From positions 186,001 to 250,000 of the forward strand of contig JANQEU010000045.1 in NCBI GenBank assembly GCA_028278225.1: DNA of 64,000 bases, read 5' to 3'. A program made the position numbers and the translations under genes. Shown one piece after another: positions 27,854-36,626 of this stretch. This DNA comes from Cyclobacteriaceae bacterium. GTDB taxonomy: Bacteria; Bacteroidota; Bacteroidia; Cytophagales; Cyclobacteriaceae. Each line of letters opens with the position of its first letter. Position 1 is the first letter of the stretch. Under the pieces are notes generated by a model. The model had not been told where the DNA came from. It was given only the letters and a program-made list of their open reading frames with translations, and ran no database searches.

Positions 27854-28180
27854 ATGGACAATCTTGTTAGTGACGCTTTCAAAGTATTCATTGAGGAGGC
27901 TCCGGAACATGCACGGTGCTGGAAGGAGCTTGTTCAGGGGCTTTCCCAGGCCAGTGCCCTGGATCAGAAAACCCACGCGCTGGCCTTTCTTTCCGTACTG
28001 GCGGTTTTAAAGAGAGAAAACGGCATCCCATTTCATGTGAAGCTGGCCAGGAATGCAGGAGCCACCAGGGAAGAGATCATCAGTGCCATACTTGTCGGAT
28101 TACCGCCTGCAGGTCATGTGGTGACCGAAGTATTACCTATTGCGATCAGGGCAGTGGATGATAATAACGGATCCTTATGA
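27854..28180 (+). CDS. Carboxymuconolactone decarboxylase (CMD) family protein
   Basis: 108 residues, all helical, with the CMD/AhpD core KTHALAFLSVLAV and IPFHVKLARNAGATREEIISAI. The CxxC pair of AhpD is absent and only the histidine remains, so peroxidase activity of the AhpD type is unlikely. It could act in small-molecule ring or lactone chemistry, or be a structural relative. It follows the S41 gene by 66 bp and is convergent with the second serine hydrolase. Confidence 0.85.
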   Translation: MDNLVSDAFKVFIEEAPEHARCWKELVQGLSQASALDQKTHALAFLSVLAVLKRENGIPFHVKLARNAGATREEIISAILVGLPPAGHVVTEVLPIAIRAVDDNNGSL

Positions 28181-28248
28181 ATATGGACAATAGATCTAGG
28201 AAGCGCTAATTTGAAGAACAATTCCTACCCGTGTTTTCAAAAGATCTC

Positions 28249-29412
28249 TCATCCGTCAATGCCCCTGAGGATGTAGTCTTCAATGATCATTTCATAAACA
28301 GCAAAGGGGTTGGATCTGAGGTATTCACCTCCGGTTACTGCTACCACAAGTTCCATTTCCGGGATACCAATAACGAACTGTCCACCCCAACCTGCAGCAA
28401 TGAATGCCTCCATATTGTCATGTCCGTATTCCCCAAGCCACCATTGATAGCCATAGCCGGTCCCTACATCACCTAAATAGCGAAGGGGAAGCGGTATGTG
28501 TTCCGACAACGATTGACGGATCCAGGCAGCCGGAACTACCTGTTTGCCATTCCACACACCATCATCAATGTAGAGTTGACCCAATTTCAGCATATCCCGC
28601 ATATTTAAATAGAGACCTCCCGAAGAAAATGCTATTCCACTGGAGAAAACTTCCCAATAGTGATCCTCAATGCCCAGAGGTCCGAAGAGATATTCTTCAG
28701 CAAAAGTTTCCAGGCCCATTCCGGAGGCTTTCTCGATCAGATCTCCAAGAATTACTGTATTGCCGCTGTTGTACAAAAATTGAGATCCCGGTGTGAAGAC
28801 CATTTCCTTGGAAAGCACATAGTGGATAGGGTCATCATCATGGATCAGGTGATAACCATCTTTGTCCGGGGTGTTGTACGGCACGTCATCCGCCCAATCC
28901 AGACCGGACGTCATGGAAAGCACATGATGCAAAGTGATACTCTCCTTTTCGCCCTGGATAATATCCGTGTATTCCGGGTACAAATCCGATATTTCGGTTT
29001 CAATGTCCGGAAGTAAGCCCTGGTCGATGGCAATGCCGCAAAGGGCCGACGTAAAGCTTTTGCTAACCGATGCCTGAAAATGAAGGTCTTCTCCATCATA
29101 ACCCTTGTTATTTCCCTCCGAATCATATAAAGGCAGGTAATATTCCAGCACCAGCTTTCCCTTTCTGGCAATTGCAATGCCATGGACATAGTGATCGTCC
29201 CTGCTTGCCAGGAGGTTTATCAGTTTCTCCATGTTGGATCTTCGTAAACCGACCTCACTGAGTGACGATGTGGTCCAACCGTCCGAGGTGATTTGAGGTA
29301 TATCATATTGATAAACAGATATGTCGTTATCCTCGCAACGGACAAATAGCAACATCGAAACCAGCATTAACGGCCTTAAAAATTTCATAGACAACCAGTT
29401 TTTGATCTTCAT
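28249..29412 (-). CDS. Beta-lactamase family serine hydrolase, lipoprotein
   Basis: 387 residues. A signal with lipobox LLFVRC gives Cys26; an internal ATG at codon 9 could also start the same signal. Active-site SVSK is at 115-118 and YNS at 214-216, with a C-terminal AGWGGQF segment in the KTG-box position. This is the class C / PBP-like fold used by many esterases and peptidases. Its partner in the window at 6.4-7.7 kb is only distantly similar. It stands alone, divergent from the 132-residue protein gene. Confidence 0.88.
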   Translation of the reverse strand: MKIKNWLSMKFLRPLMLVSMLLFVRCEDNDISVYQYDIPQITSDGWTTSSLSEVGLRRSNMEKLINLLASRDDHYVHGIAIARKGKLVLEYYLPLYDSEGNNKGYDGEDLHFQASVSKSFTSALCGIAIDQGLLPDIETEISDLYPEYTDIIQGEKESITLHHVLSMTSGLDWADDVPYNTPDKDGYHLIHDDDPIHYVLSKEMVFTPGSQFLYNSGNTVILGDLIEKASGMGLETFAEEYLFGPLGIEDHYWEVFSSGIAFSSGGLYLNMRDMLKLGQLYIDDGVWNGKQVVPAAWIRQSLSEHIPLPLRYLGDVGTGYGYQWWLGEYGHDNMEAFIAAGWGGQFVIGIPEMELVVAVTGGEYLRSNPFAVYEMIIEDYILRGIDG

Positions 29413-29571
29413 AATCTATGACAGGTCATCCGTTGACAACACGTACCTGGATCCGTAAGCCCTTACATTGAGGATCCAATACGTGAAAAGCCCCTGCCAT
29501 CTGTCTATAAAAAAAGAGTCTGCGAAATGAGGGCTTTAAAATTCATATACTCTTATCAGAAAAAAAACGTG

Positions 29572-29925
29572 ATGGAAAAGACACAAAACAATAAAACACT
29601 GAAATACCTTTTGCTGGCAGTATTCATATCCATATCTGCAAATGACATCGGTGATCCACACTTAATGTCTGAGTCACTTCCGGATTCTAATCCTTCAAAT
29701 TCGCTAACCAACTTCGACATTTCAGAACAAAATGATACAGGTAATGGTATGGATTATAACACTTCTGATATTCAAACAGATTCAACGGATTTGTCATTGG
29801 GGTGTGAGAACTGCGCCGTTTCATTGAAAACGGATGAAAACAATCGCGAATTTTCACTTTTTCTTACTATCATCATTCCAGTCCTTGTGGTAATCTTTTT
29901 GCTGAATTCCAACAAAAATACCTGA
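29572..29925 (+). CDS. Hypothetical small protein with C-terminal membrane anchor
   Basis: About 117 residues from the ATG at 29572 (an in-frame ATG at 29527 would add 15). A short hydrophobic N-terminal stretch (LLLAVFISISA) is followed by a low-complexity acidic middle rich in S, N, D and T, a cysteine pair in GCENC, and a C-terminal helix FLTIIIPVLVVIFLL. It is encoded just before the ECF sigma gene (133-bp gap). No family is recognised; it may be exported with a tail anchor. Confidence 0.5.
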   Translation: MEKTQNNKTLKYLLLAVFISISANDIGDPHLMSESLPDSNPSNSLTNFDISEQNDTGNGMDYNTSDIQTDSTDLSLGCENCAVSLKTDENNREFSLFLTIIIPVLVVIFLLNSNKNT

Positions 29926-30058
29926 CAGGATCAGGTGCAAAGCGTCATATCTGTCTCCAAATACAACTCATGTACTGAGGATTGTCAGTCTTCATCCAGC
30001 CCAGAACCAATAAATTAGCCGTACTCAACTACGACTTGAGGTACAAATAAATCGGATA

Positions 30059-30640
30059 TTGGCAGGGCTTGATACAGACTTCATTGAAAAACTAAAGGCC
30101 GGGGATCAATTCGCCTTCAAGAGGCTGTTTGATGAATATTATGCCCGTCTTTGTGTATTTGCCACGAAATACACGCAGGATTTGGATGTGTCGAAAGATA
30201 TAGTTCAGGATCTGTTTGTAAAGATCTTCCAGGACAGAAATACCCTGAATATCAAAACGTCAATTCGGTCTTACCTGTATCAGGCCGTGAAAAACCGGTG
30301 TTTGAATTTTATCCAGCACGAGCGGATCCATTCGGGACACATGGAAAAAATTAAAACCATAAAATCTACCGGGAACCCACAATGGAAAGAAAAAATGCTG
30401 GAAACAGAGCTGGAATCAAAAATCCACGACTTGGTCAACAGCCTGCCTGCCCAGCGTCAGCGAATCTTCAAAATGAGCAGAACGGAAGGTCTGAAAAACC
30501 AGCAGATCGCAGATAAACTGAACATTTCGAAAAGAACAGTGGAAACCCAGATCAGCAAAGCATTGAAGTATTTGAAGGCCGGTCTGGACAGCTATCTCAG
30601 GATGTGGATTTATATGGTTATCAGTATGAATTTGTGGTGA
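30059..30640 (+). CDS. ECF RNA polymerase sigma factor (FecI-like, Bacteroidota type)
   Basis: 193 residues. Region 2 has FKRLFDEYYARLCVFA and SKDIVQDLFVKIFQD; region 4 has LPAQRQRIFKMSRTEGL and the helix-turn-helix KNQQIADKLNISKRTVETQI. The start is a TTG at 30059, as no ATG precedes region 2. With the FecR gene 66 bp after and a TonB-dependent receptor next, it forms a cell-surface signalling unit: receptor occupancy acts through FecR to free the sigma factor, which transcribes the receptor gene. Confidence 0.92.
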   Translation: MAGLDTDFIEKLKAGDQFAFKRLFDEYYARLCVFATKYTQDLDVSKDIVQDLFVKIFQDRNTLNIKTSIRSYLYQAVKNRCLNFIQHERIHSGHMEKIKTIKSTGNPQWKEKMLETELESKIHDLVNSLPAQRQRIFKMSRTEGLKNQQIADKLNISKRTVETQISKALKYLKAGLDSYLRMWIYMVISMNLW

Positions 30641-30706
30641 AGCAAAAAAATATACGGAGGATGATGCGTAATGTTTGACTTTGGTCTGTCATAAGAATTG
30701 AAAAGC

Positions 30707-31702
30707 ATGAAAAACGAATCCGACCATATTGATGAGTATCTGCTTTTAAGATATGTAAAGGGTGATTGTACCGAAGGAGAAATAAAGCAAATCCGGAGTT
30801 GGACGGACGAAAACCCTGAGAACAAAAAGGCGCTAGAGGCCATACAAAACATCTGGGACCACTCCACCACGCTCTCCGACTTTGAAAAAATTGATGTTGA
30901 ATCGGATTGGAAAACCGTTAAGTCCAGGATGAATTTTGAACGGGCCGGTGACCCCGGAAAAGTTGAAAGATCATCCCTCCCCTACGTCTTCCGGGTGGCG
31001 GCAAGTATCGTGTTGGTTCTGAGTATCGGATTCTTTATTTATAGTTATCTGGCAGACGAACCGGAATACCTGGCGGCGTCAACAACCGACCAACTGGAGG
31101 AAGTCTTGCTTCCGGACGGATCCATTGTTTACTTAAACGAATATTCGGAATTGCGATACCCGGAAGATTTTACTAGAGACTTCCGGCAGGTAACCCTGGA
31201 AGGTGAGGCATTTTTCGATGTTACCCCGGATAAAGAGAATCCTTTCATCATCAAGACCCCCAACAATGGGGGGATCGAGGTATTGGGAACGTCATTCAAT
31301 GTGAATGTAAGGCCAGGTTCCGGAAAAGTAGTGGTGCATGTTGTGGAGGGTGTAGTTGCACTTTTCGATGTACAAAACATGGAAATCCGGAAAGAGCTTC
31401 GTGAAAATGAAAACGGGATCTTAAGTGATGGCCGCATATCCAAATCATCCCATACCGGCAACAATTTTTTGAGTTGGAAGACCGGAAAATTAACCTTTGA
31501 AAATTCACCTTTGATCACAGTGGCGGAGGAATTGGCCCACCACTATAAAAAATCAATACAGATCCGGGATAGTGAAATCCGAAAATTGCAGGTAACAACA
31601 ACTATTGATAATCAACCACTGCAGGATGTTCTGGATGAAATTACGCTGGTACTCGGTCTGCGATATGAAGTCAGGAATGATTCAATTACAATCTACAGGT
31701 AA
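30707..31702 (+). CDS. FecR family anti-sigma factor
   Basis: 331 residues from the ATG at 30707 (a TTG at 30698 is in frame). A cytoplasmic N-terminal part (about 1-85, DEYLLLRYVKGDCTEGEI and a WxxxxxxxR-like sigma-binding region) precedes one membrane helix (about 97-118, VAASIVLVLSIGFFIYSYL), then a periplasmic FecR domain with EEVLLPDGSIVYLNEYSELRYP and a C-terminal DUF4974-like end (LTFENSPLITVAEELAHHY). This is the Bacteroidota FecR architecture. It lies 17 bp before the TonB-dependent receptor. Confidence 0.93.
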   Translation: MKNESDHIDEYLLLRYVKGDCTEGEIKQIRSWTDENPENKKALEAIQNIWDHSTTLSDFEKIDVESDWKTVKSRMNFERAGDPGKVERSSLPYVFRVAASIVLVLSIGFFIYSYLADEPEYLAASTTDQLEEVLLPDGSIVYLNEYSELRYPEDFTRDFRQVTLEGEAFFDVTPDKENPFIIKTPNNGGIEVLGTSFNVNVRPGSGKVVVHVVEGVVALFDVQNMEIRKELRENENGILSDGRISKSSHTGNNFLSWKTGKLTFENSPLITVAEELAHHYKKSIQIRDSEIRKLQVTTTIDNQPLQDVLDEITLVLGLRYEVRNDSITIYR

Positions 31703-31719
31703 AGTATGAATTAGGAATC

Positions 31720-34392
31720 ATGGAACAGCAAGCCTTCATAGGAAATCATTTTTTTTCAGCCCGGACCAGGAAATTGAGGATACTGATAAGTTTCTTCTCT
31801 TTGCTTCTGACAACAGGTCTGCATGCCCAGGTCTCAATCCTTGATAAGGAGGTGGAATTAGCCGGGCAAGCCGCGCCAATAGAAGATGTACTTAAAACGC
31901 TGGCCTCAAAAGGTAATTTCACTTTCACCTATGGCAGTGGCAATTTACCCCTGAAACGGAGGGTTTACTTGCCCCCAAAGAAACAAACTGTAAAGTCATT
32001 TCTTGATGAGATCTTCGAAGGAGATTCCATAAGATATATTGAGAAAAACAATAAGATCTTACTTGTACCTGCCAAAACAAAACCCAATAAAGGGAAACCG
32101 AAACAGACCCTAAGAGGTTCTGTGATCGACGGGGAAACCGGTGAACCATTGGTGGGTGTCACGGTTAAAATCATATTGAATGATTCGATATTCGGTATGA
32201 CGACCGACCGTAATGGCACTTTCAGGTTCGAACGACTGCCTGTAGGGCGGTATTCTGTTCAGTTTTCATATGTCGGTTATGAAACCATTAATTACTCAAA
32301 CGTACTTGTCGGATCCGGAAAAGAAAAAATCCTGCCCGTAAAGCTGAGTATGATGTCTACCGAATTGGAAGAGATCGAAGTTTCCGCGAGTTATTACAGG
32401 GATAAGCCACTCAATGAAGCAGCAGTGGTAAGCAGCAAAAGTTTTTCGGCCGTTGAAACTGAAAACTATCCCGGAGCCCTGATGGATATTTCGCGAGCCG
32501 CTGTTTCCTTTCCCGGCGTTGTGTCCGGAAATGACGGTCAAAATCACATAGTTGTGCGGGGGAATAGTCCTAAGGGACTGCAATGGCGACTGGAAGGAAT
32601 AGAGATCCCCAATTTGAATCACTTCGCTGAAATTGGCTCTTCAGGTGGCGGAATTGGTATTCTGAGCAACAATATGCTCGCGAATTCGGAGTTTTTAACA
32701 GGTGCCTTTCCGGCAGAGTACGGCAATGCGCTTTCGGGTATTTTCGACTTGAATATCCGAAGTGGTAACAATGAAAAACACGAAAAGACATTTCAGATCG
32801 GATTGATAGGAACGGAGTTCATGGCTGAAGGGCCTGTAAACAAATCAAAAAATTCCTCTTATGCCGCCCAATACCGGTACAGCACTTTCGAGCTGATCAC
32901 AAAAATAATTCCCGATATACCCAACCTCCCCGAGTTTCATGATCTCTCGTTTAAAATTGATCTGCCTTCACAAAGTGCTGGTAAATTTTCAATATTCGGC
33001 ATTGGCGGACTCAGCCGGGAATTAGGAGCTGACACTGATTATGACTGGAGATCGAATATGTCAACTGTAGGTATTAAACATGATTATCAACTGGATCCAA
33101 AAACCAGTATCAAAAGTATCCTGGCCTATTCGGGTTGGATGTACTCCTGGGAAGAACTCTCATTTGCTCCAAATGGCGTGAGTTCCATAGATGAACAATG
33201 GAACACCAAAGTGGTCGAGCATACGCTCAGATCGTCAGTCAGCATTACGCGAAGGCTCAATTCAAACCATAAACTCAAAGCGGGGATCACTTTTGACAAT
33301 ACAATTTTTGACTCATTCATGCAATGGCACTCCGATTCCCTGTATGCCCGGTCGACAGATCCTTCCCATCCGTATTATTCCGAAGGTATTCGCTACAACC
33401 GGACCAATTCTGATGCTGAAGGTACAGCAGCCACGGGTCAGTCTTTTTTAAACTGGCGTTACGCTGTCACAAATACCCTTACAATCAATTCAGGGATCCA
33501 TTTTTTGCAATTTTATCTGAACAACAATTACTCTTTCGAGCCAAGATTGGGAATTAGCTGGCAGATGCTGCCAAAACATACATTGAATTTCGGATTTGGA
33601 GTTCATAGCCGTAAAGAGTCATTGTCACTTTACACCGGAAATCAGGAGATCAGGGGAAGGATCATCCAGTCAAACAAGGATTTGGAGCTGACTAAATCCA
33701 GGCATTATGTACTGGGATATAACTATGTCATCAGTGACAACCTGTTTTTGAAAATCGAAGGCTACTACCAGGATTTGTACGACATCCCGGTCTATCCATA
33801 TCCGAATTATTTTTCCATTATCAACATGGACTATGGTTTCGAGGGTGCCGGGCTGTTGAATGAGGGAACCGGAATTAATAAAGGCATTGAACTGCTCCTT
33901 GAGAAATTTTTCTCAAACGGATATTACTTCATGCTCAATGGATCACTCTATGATTCAAAGTACAAAAACTTTCTTGATCAGGAATTTCACACCAAGTACA
34001 ATGGATCCTATTCGGCTAATGCCGTATTACTTAAGGAGTTCAGTGTTGGTAAAAATAAACAGAACCTGTTCAGTATCAATAGCAGATACCTGCTGGCCGG
34101 GGGTCTCCGGCAGTACCCCATTGACCTGGACCGATCCATTGAAAATGGTTATGAATACTGGATTATGGATGAGGGATATTCCTATAAGTTATCTGATTTT
34201 TTCAGAATGGATCTGCAATTGAGTTTCAAACGCAACAAGCCCGGTAAATCCAGTGAATGGCGCCTCGACCTGCTGAATGTCACGAATCGTAAGAATATGG
34301 GTGAAATAAAGTTTGACAGAAGTTCCGATTCAATTGTCACCGAATACCAGAACAAGCTGATCGGTATGCTGGCCTATCGCGTAATGTTTTGA
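31720..34392 (+). CDS. TonB-dependent receptor with STN-like and carboxypeptidase-regulatory-like domains
   Basis: 890 residues. A signal peptide ends near GLHAQ (38); then an STN-like domain (about 45-125, AGQAAPIEDVLKTLASKGNF), a CarboxypepD_reg-like domain (about 130-215, LRGSVIDGETGEPLVGVTV), a plug (about 235-350, VVRGNSPKGLQWRLEGIEI) and a beta-barrel ending in phenylalanine (MLAYRVMF). The STN-like part is the piece that touches FecR in signalling receptors. No SusD gene follows and the barrel is shorter than SusC, so it is more like a siderophore, cobalamin or small-peptide receptor. The substrate is unknown. Confidence 0.92.
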   Translation: MEQQAFIGNHFFSARTRKLRILISFFSLLLTTGLHAQVSILDKEVELAGQAAPIEDVLKTLASKGNFTFTYGSGNLPLKRRVYLPPKKQTVKSFLDEIFEGDSIRYIEKNNKILLVPAKTKPNKGKPKQTLRGSVIDGETGEPLVGVTVKIILNDSIFGMTTDRNGTFRFERLPVGRYSVQFSYVGYETINYSNVLVGSGKEKILPVKLSMMSTELEEIEVSASYYRDKPLNEAAVVSSKSFSAVETENYPGALMDISRAAVSFPGVVSGNDGQNHIVVRGNSPKGLQWRLEGIEIPNLNHFAEIGSSGGGIGILSNNMLANSEFLTGAFPAEYGNALSGIFDLNIRSGNNEKHEKTFQIGLIGTEFMAEGPVNKSKNSSYAAQYRYSTFELITKIIPDIPNLPEFHDLSFKIDLPSQSAGKFSIFGIGGLSRELGADTDYDWRSNMSTVGIKHDYQLDPKTSIKSILAYSGWMYSWEELSFAPNGVSSIDEQWNTKVVEHTLRSSVSITRRLNSNHKLKAGITFDNTIFDSFMQWHSDSLYARSTDPSHPYYSEGIRYNRTNSDAEGTAATGQSFLNWRYAVTNTLTINSGIHFLQFYLNNNYSFEPRLGISWQMLPKHTLNFGFGVHSRKESLSLYTGNQEIRGRIIQSNKDLELTKSRHYVLGYNYVISDNLFLKIEGYYQDLYDIPVYPYPNYFSIINMDYGFEGAGLLNEGTGINKGIELLLEKFFSNGYYFMLNGSLYDSKYKNFLDQEFHTKYNGSYSANAVLLKEFSVGKNKQNLFSINSRYLLAGGLRQYPIDLDRSIENGYEYWIMDEGYSYKLSDFFRMDLQLSFKRNKPGKSSEWRLDLLNVTNRKNMGEIKFDRSSDSIVTEYQNKLIGMLAYRVMF

Positions 34393-34521
34393 TATTCCCA
34401 TTTTCCGGCACGAAACATAATCGTCGTGCATGATACCGGAATCATAGCCGGCACATTTCTCTTCTGAACGGACCAATTGCAGGGTTATTAACGTTATAAG
34501 GATAGTAGAGGTCCTTTGGTT

Positions 34522-34950
34522 ATGAAATTTCTTTTGTTAGCAGTATTTGGGATTGCCATGGCCCACCTCGAGGGTGTTGTTGTCGTTTACCTCCGCAAGA
34601 TCATGGGGTTACTGGAGTCGGACTCCAACGTGGTCAGCCTGGAGAAGTTCCCAAAAAAATACATATTCATCGAGAAAACCAGGGAGGTCGCTACCATAGT
34701 TATGTTGGCCAGTCTGGCAATTGTTGTTGGTACTGGTTGGCTGGACCAGCTGATGGTCTTTTTGTGGACATTCGCTTTTTGGGACTTTTTTTATTATGTA
34801 TCCTTATACGCACTGATCAGATGGCCTCCGGATCTGAAAACAATAGACGTACTCTTCCTCATTCCGCGTCCCTGGATCGCCCCGGTCTGGTTTCCCCTGG
34901 GTGTTTCATTGTTGACCATTCTGCTGATCGCCTTCCTTTATCTCTTCTGA
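34522..34950 (+). CDS. Small four-helix membrane protein
   Basis: 142 residues from the ATG at 34522, which has AGAGG at 34507-34511. About four membrane helices: the first with an unusual GIAMAHLEGVVVVYLRKI, then TIVMLASLAIVVGTGW, FLWTFAFWDFFYYVSLY and a last FPLGVSLLTILLIAFLYLF. No known family motif is evident. It follows the TonB-dependent receptor by 129 bp. Confidence 0.6.
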   Translation: MKFLLLAVFGIAMAHLEGVVVVYLRKIMGLLESDSNVVSLEKFPKKYIFIEKTREVATIVMLASLAIVVGTGWLDQLMVFLWTFAFWDFFYYVSLYALIRWPPDLKTIDVLFLIPRPWIAPVWFPLGVSLLTILLIAFLYLF

Positions 34951-35165
34951 AATCAGCCTCGACAATTCCACCAGCCCATGCGAAATCCTTTGTGCGCATC
35001 TGTTCCTGATTTTTGAATTGGCATAGTCAGGACTATCCGCCCTATAATCCCAAATCAAACAAGAGTTCTTATCCTGATTAAAACAGGAGATCATTCGCCG
35101 GATTTATCCTGGGAATGATATATCCAATAATCATATTTTGCATATATTAAACCAAAATCAAAAAC

Positions 35166-36440
35166 ATGCGGATTCTAATGCTTGGTTGGGAATACCCGCC
35201 AAAAATATCGGGTGGATTGGGAATTGCCTGTCAGGGATTAGCAAAAGGGTTATCGGAACTTGGTCACAAGGTAACATTTGTCTTGCCGAAAATATTTGAT
35301 CCACCCCGGGATAAGAAAATTTCATTTGTTGATGCTTCCGGAATTCAGTTGGATCCCTCGGAATTTTTAAAAGAATACACCACCACCGAAGTAATATCGG
35401 AATTGGGGATCAGTTCAATGCTGGTTCCCTATCTCCCACCTCAATATTTCAGAAATGTCACCGAGAAGCACCGGAAAAGTACGGAGATACGCCCTGATGA
35501 AAGCATACAATTATTAAATAAGATTCCACTCACAGGATCTTACAGCCATTCAATCTTAAGTGAATTGAAGAAGTATGCGCTTGTCGTATTTAAGCTCTCG
35601 GGTGAAAAGAAATTCGATGTAGTACACGCCCATGACTGGCTTACATTCCCGGCAGCCTCCTCAGTCAAAAAACAGCAGAACATACCTTACATTGCTCACT
35701 TTCACAGTACGGAAATTGATCGCAACGGGAGTTATGCCAGCCGGGAAATTATAGAGATTGAGAAGGAAGGAATCAGGTATGCCGACAAAATTTTAGCTGT
35801 AAGCAACGCCCTGAAAGAACGCCTGATCGGAGATTACCAGGCTGATGCAGATAAGATTACCGTAATCCCCAATGGCCACAACAGCAAATCCATCAAACGC
35901 CCGCAAACCAGACACCGGACTGTCGGATTTATTGGCAGGTTTGCTGATCAGAAAGCACCCGGAAGATTCATTGACATTGCAAGAGAATTGCTTGGCAGAA
36001 ATCCGGATCTCCGGTTTTCCATGGTCGGGGACGGCTATCTGATGGAATCAATCCAAAACAAGATCAGTCAGATAAACCTCAGTAAATTCATTGAGATCAA
36101 AGGATTTATCGAACATAAGAATGTGGCAAAATGGCTATCTAAAACAGACCTTGTCATTGTTCCATCTGTTGCCGAGCCTTTCGGACTGGTAGCATTGGAA
36201 GCTATTGACTGCGGCACACCGGTTATAATTTCAAAAGGTGCCGGCGTTTGCGAGTTTATTCCGGATATTATCCAGGTAGATAACTGGGATGTTTTCAACT
36301 TTGGAGTGCAGGCTGATCGATTGTTGACGGATGATGCATTTAGAGAAGCTAATATTGAAAGCTGCAGAAATGCAATAGCATCACTTTCCTGGTTGAATGC
36401 CGCAAAACTCACGGACAACCTGTATCACCGTCAAAAATAA
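35166..36440 (+). CDS. Glycosyltransferase family 4 protein (glycogen-synthase-like N-terminus)
   Basis: 424 residues. The N-terminal Rossmann domain opens MRILMLGWEYPPKISGGLG, with the GGLG loop of starch/glycogen synthase-like and GT4 enzymes, and contains DVVHAHDWLTFPA. The C-terminal domain binds the sugar nucleotide: IGRFADQKAP, and EPFGLVALEAIDCGTPVI with the conserved E-x7-E. It transfers a sugar from a nucleotide donor, product unknown. No signal or membrane segment, so it works in the cytoplasm. It stands alone, 186 bp before the GcvT-like gene. Confidence 0.88.
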   Translation: MRILMLGWEYPPKISGGLGIACQGLAKGLSELGHKVTFVLPKIFDPPRDKKISFVDASGIQLDPSEFLKEYTTTEVISELGISSMLVPYLPPQYFRNVTEKHRKSTEIRPDESIQLLNKIPLTGSYSHSILSELKKYALVVFKLSGEKKFDVVHAHDWLTFPAASSVKKQQNIPYIAHFHSTEIDRNGSYASREIIEIEKEGIRYADKILAVSNALKERLIGDYQADADKITVIPNGHNSKSIKRPQTRHRTVGFIGRFADQKAPGRFIDIARELLGRNPDLRFSMVGDGYLMESIQNKISQINLSKFIEIKGFIEHKNVAKWLSKTDLVIVPSVAEPFGLVALEAIDCGTPVIISKGAGVCEFIPDIIQVDNWDVFNFGVQADRLLTDDAFREANIESCRNAIASLSWLNAAKLTDNLYHRQK

Positions 36441-36626
36441 ATTCCAGGATATTCGTATTATTGCATTAATCTAACCAAGGCAATGCACAGAGAATTTCTT
36501 CCCTGGATAATTATACCCGGATTATAACTCCCGGGCAATTCGAGGTGTGAAGGTCATCAGAACCTTCCATCCAATTCAATACCCTGCTTAGTCAACTCCC
36601 GAATTCAATAAAACCAAAATTCCAAT

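Noticed and set aside
36441-36626. Weak GAAGGT/ACCTTC hairpin after the GT4 gene
   Set aside because: Six base pairs and no T run, so it does not qualify as a terminator; the gap otherwise shows nothing.
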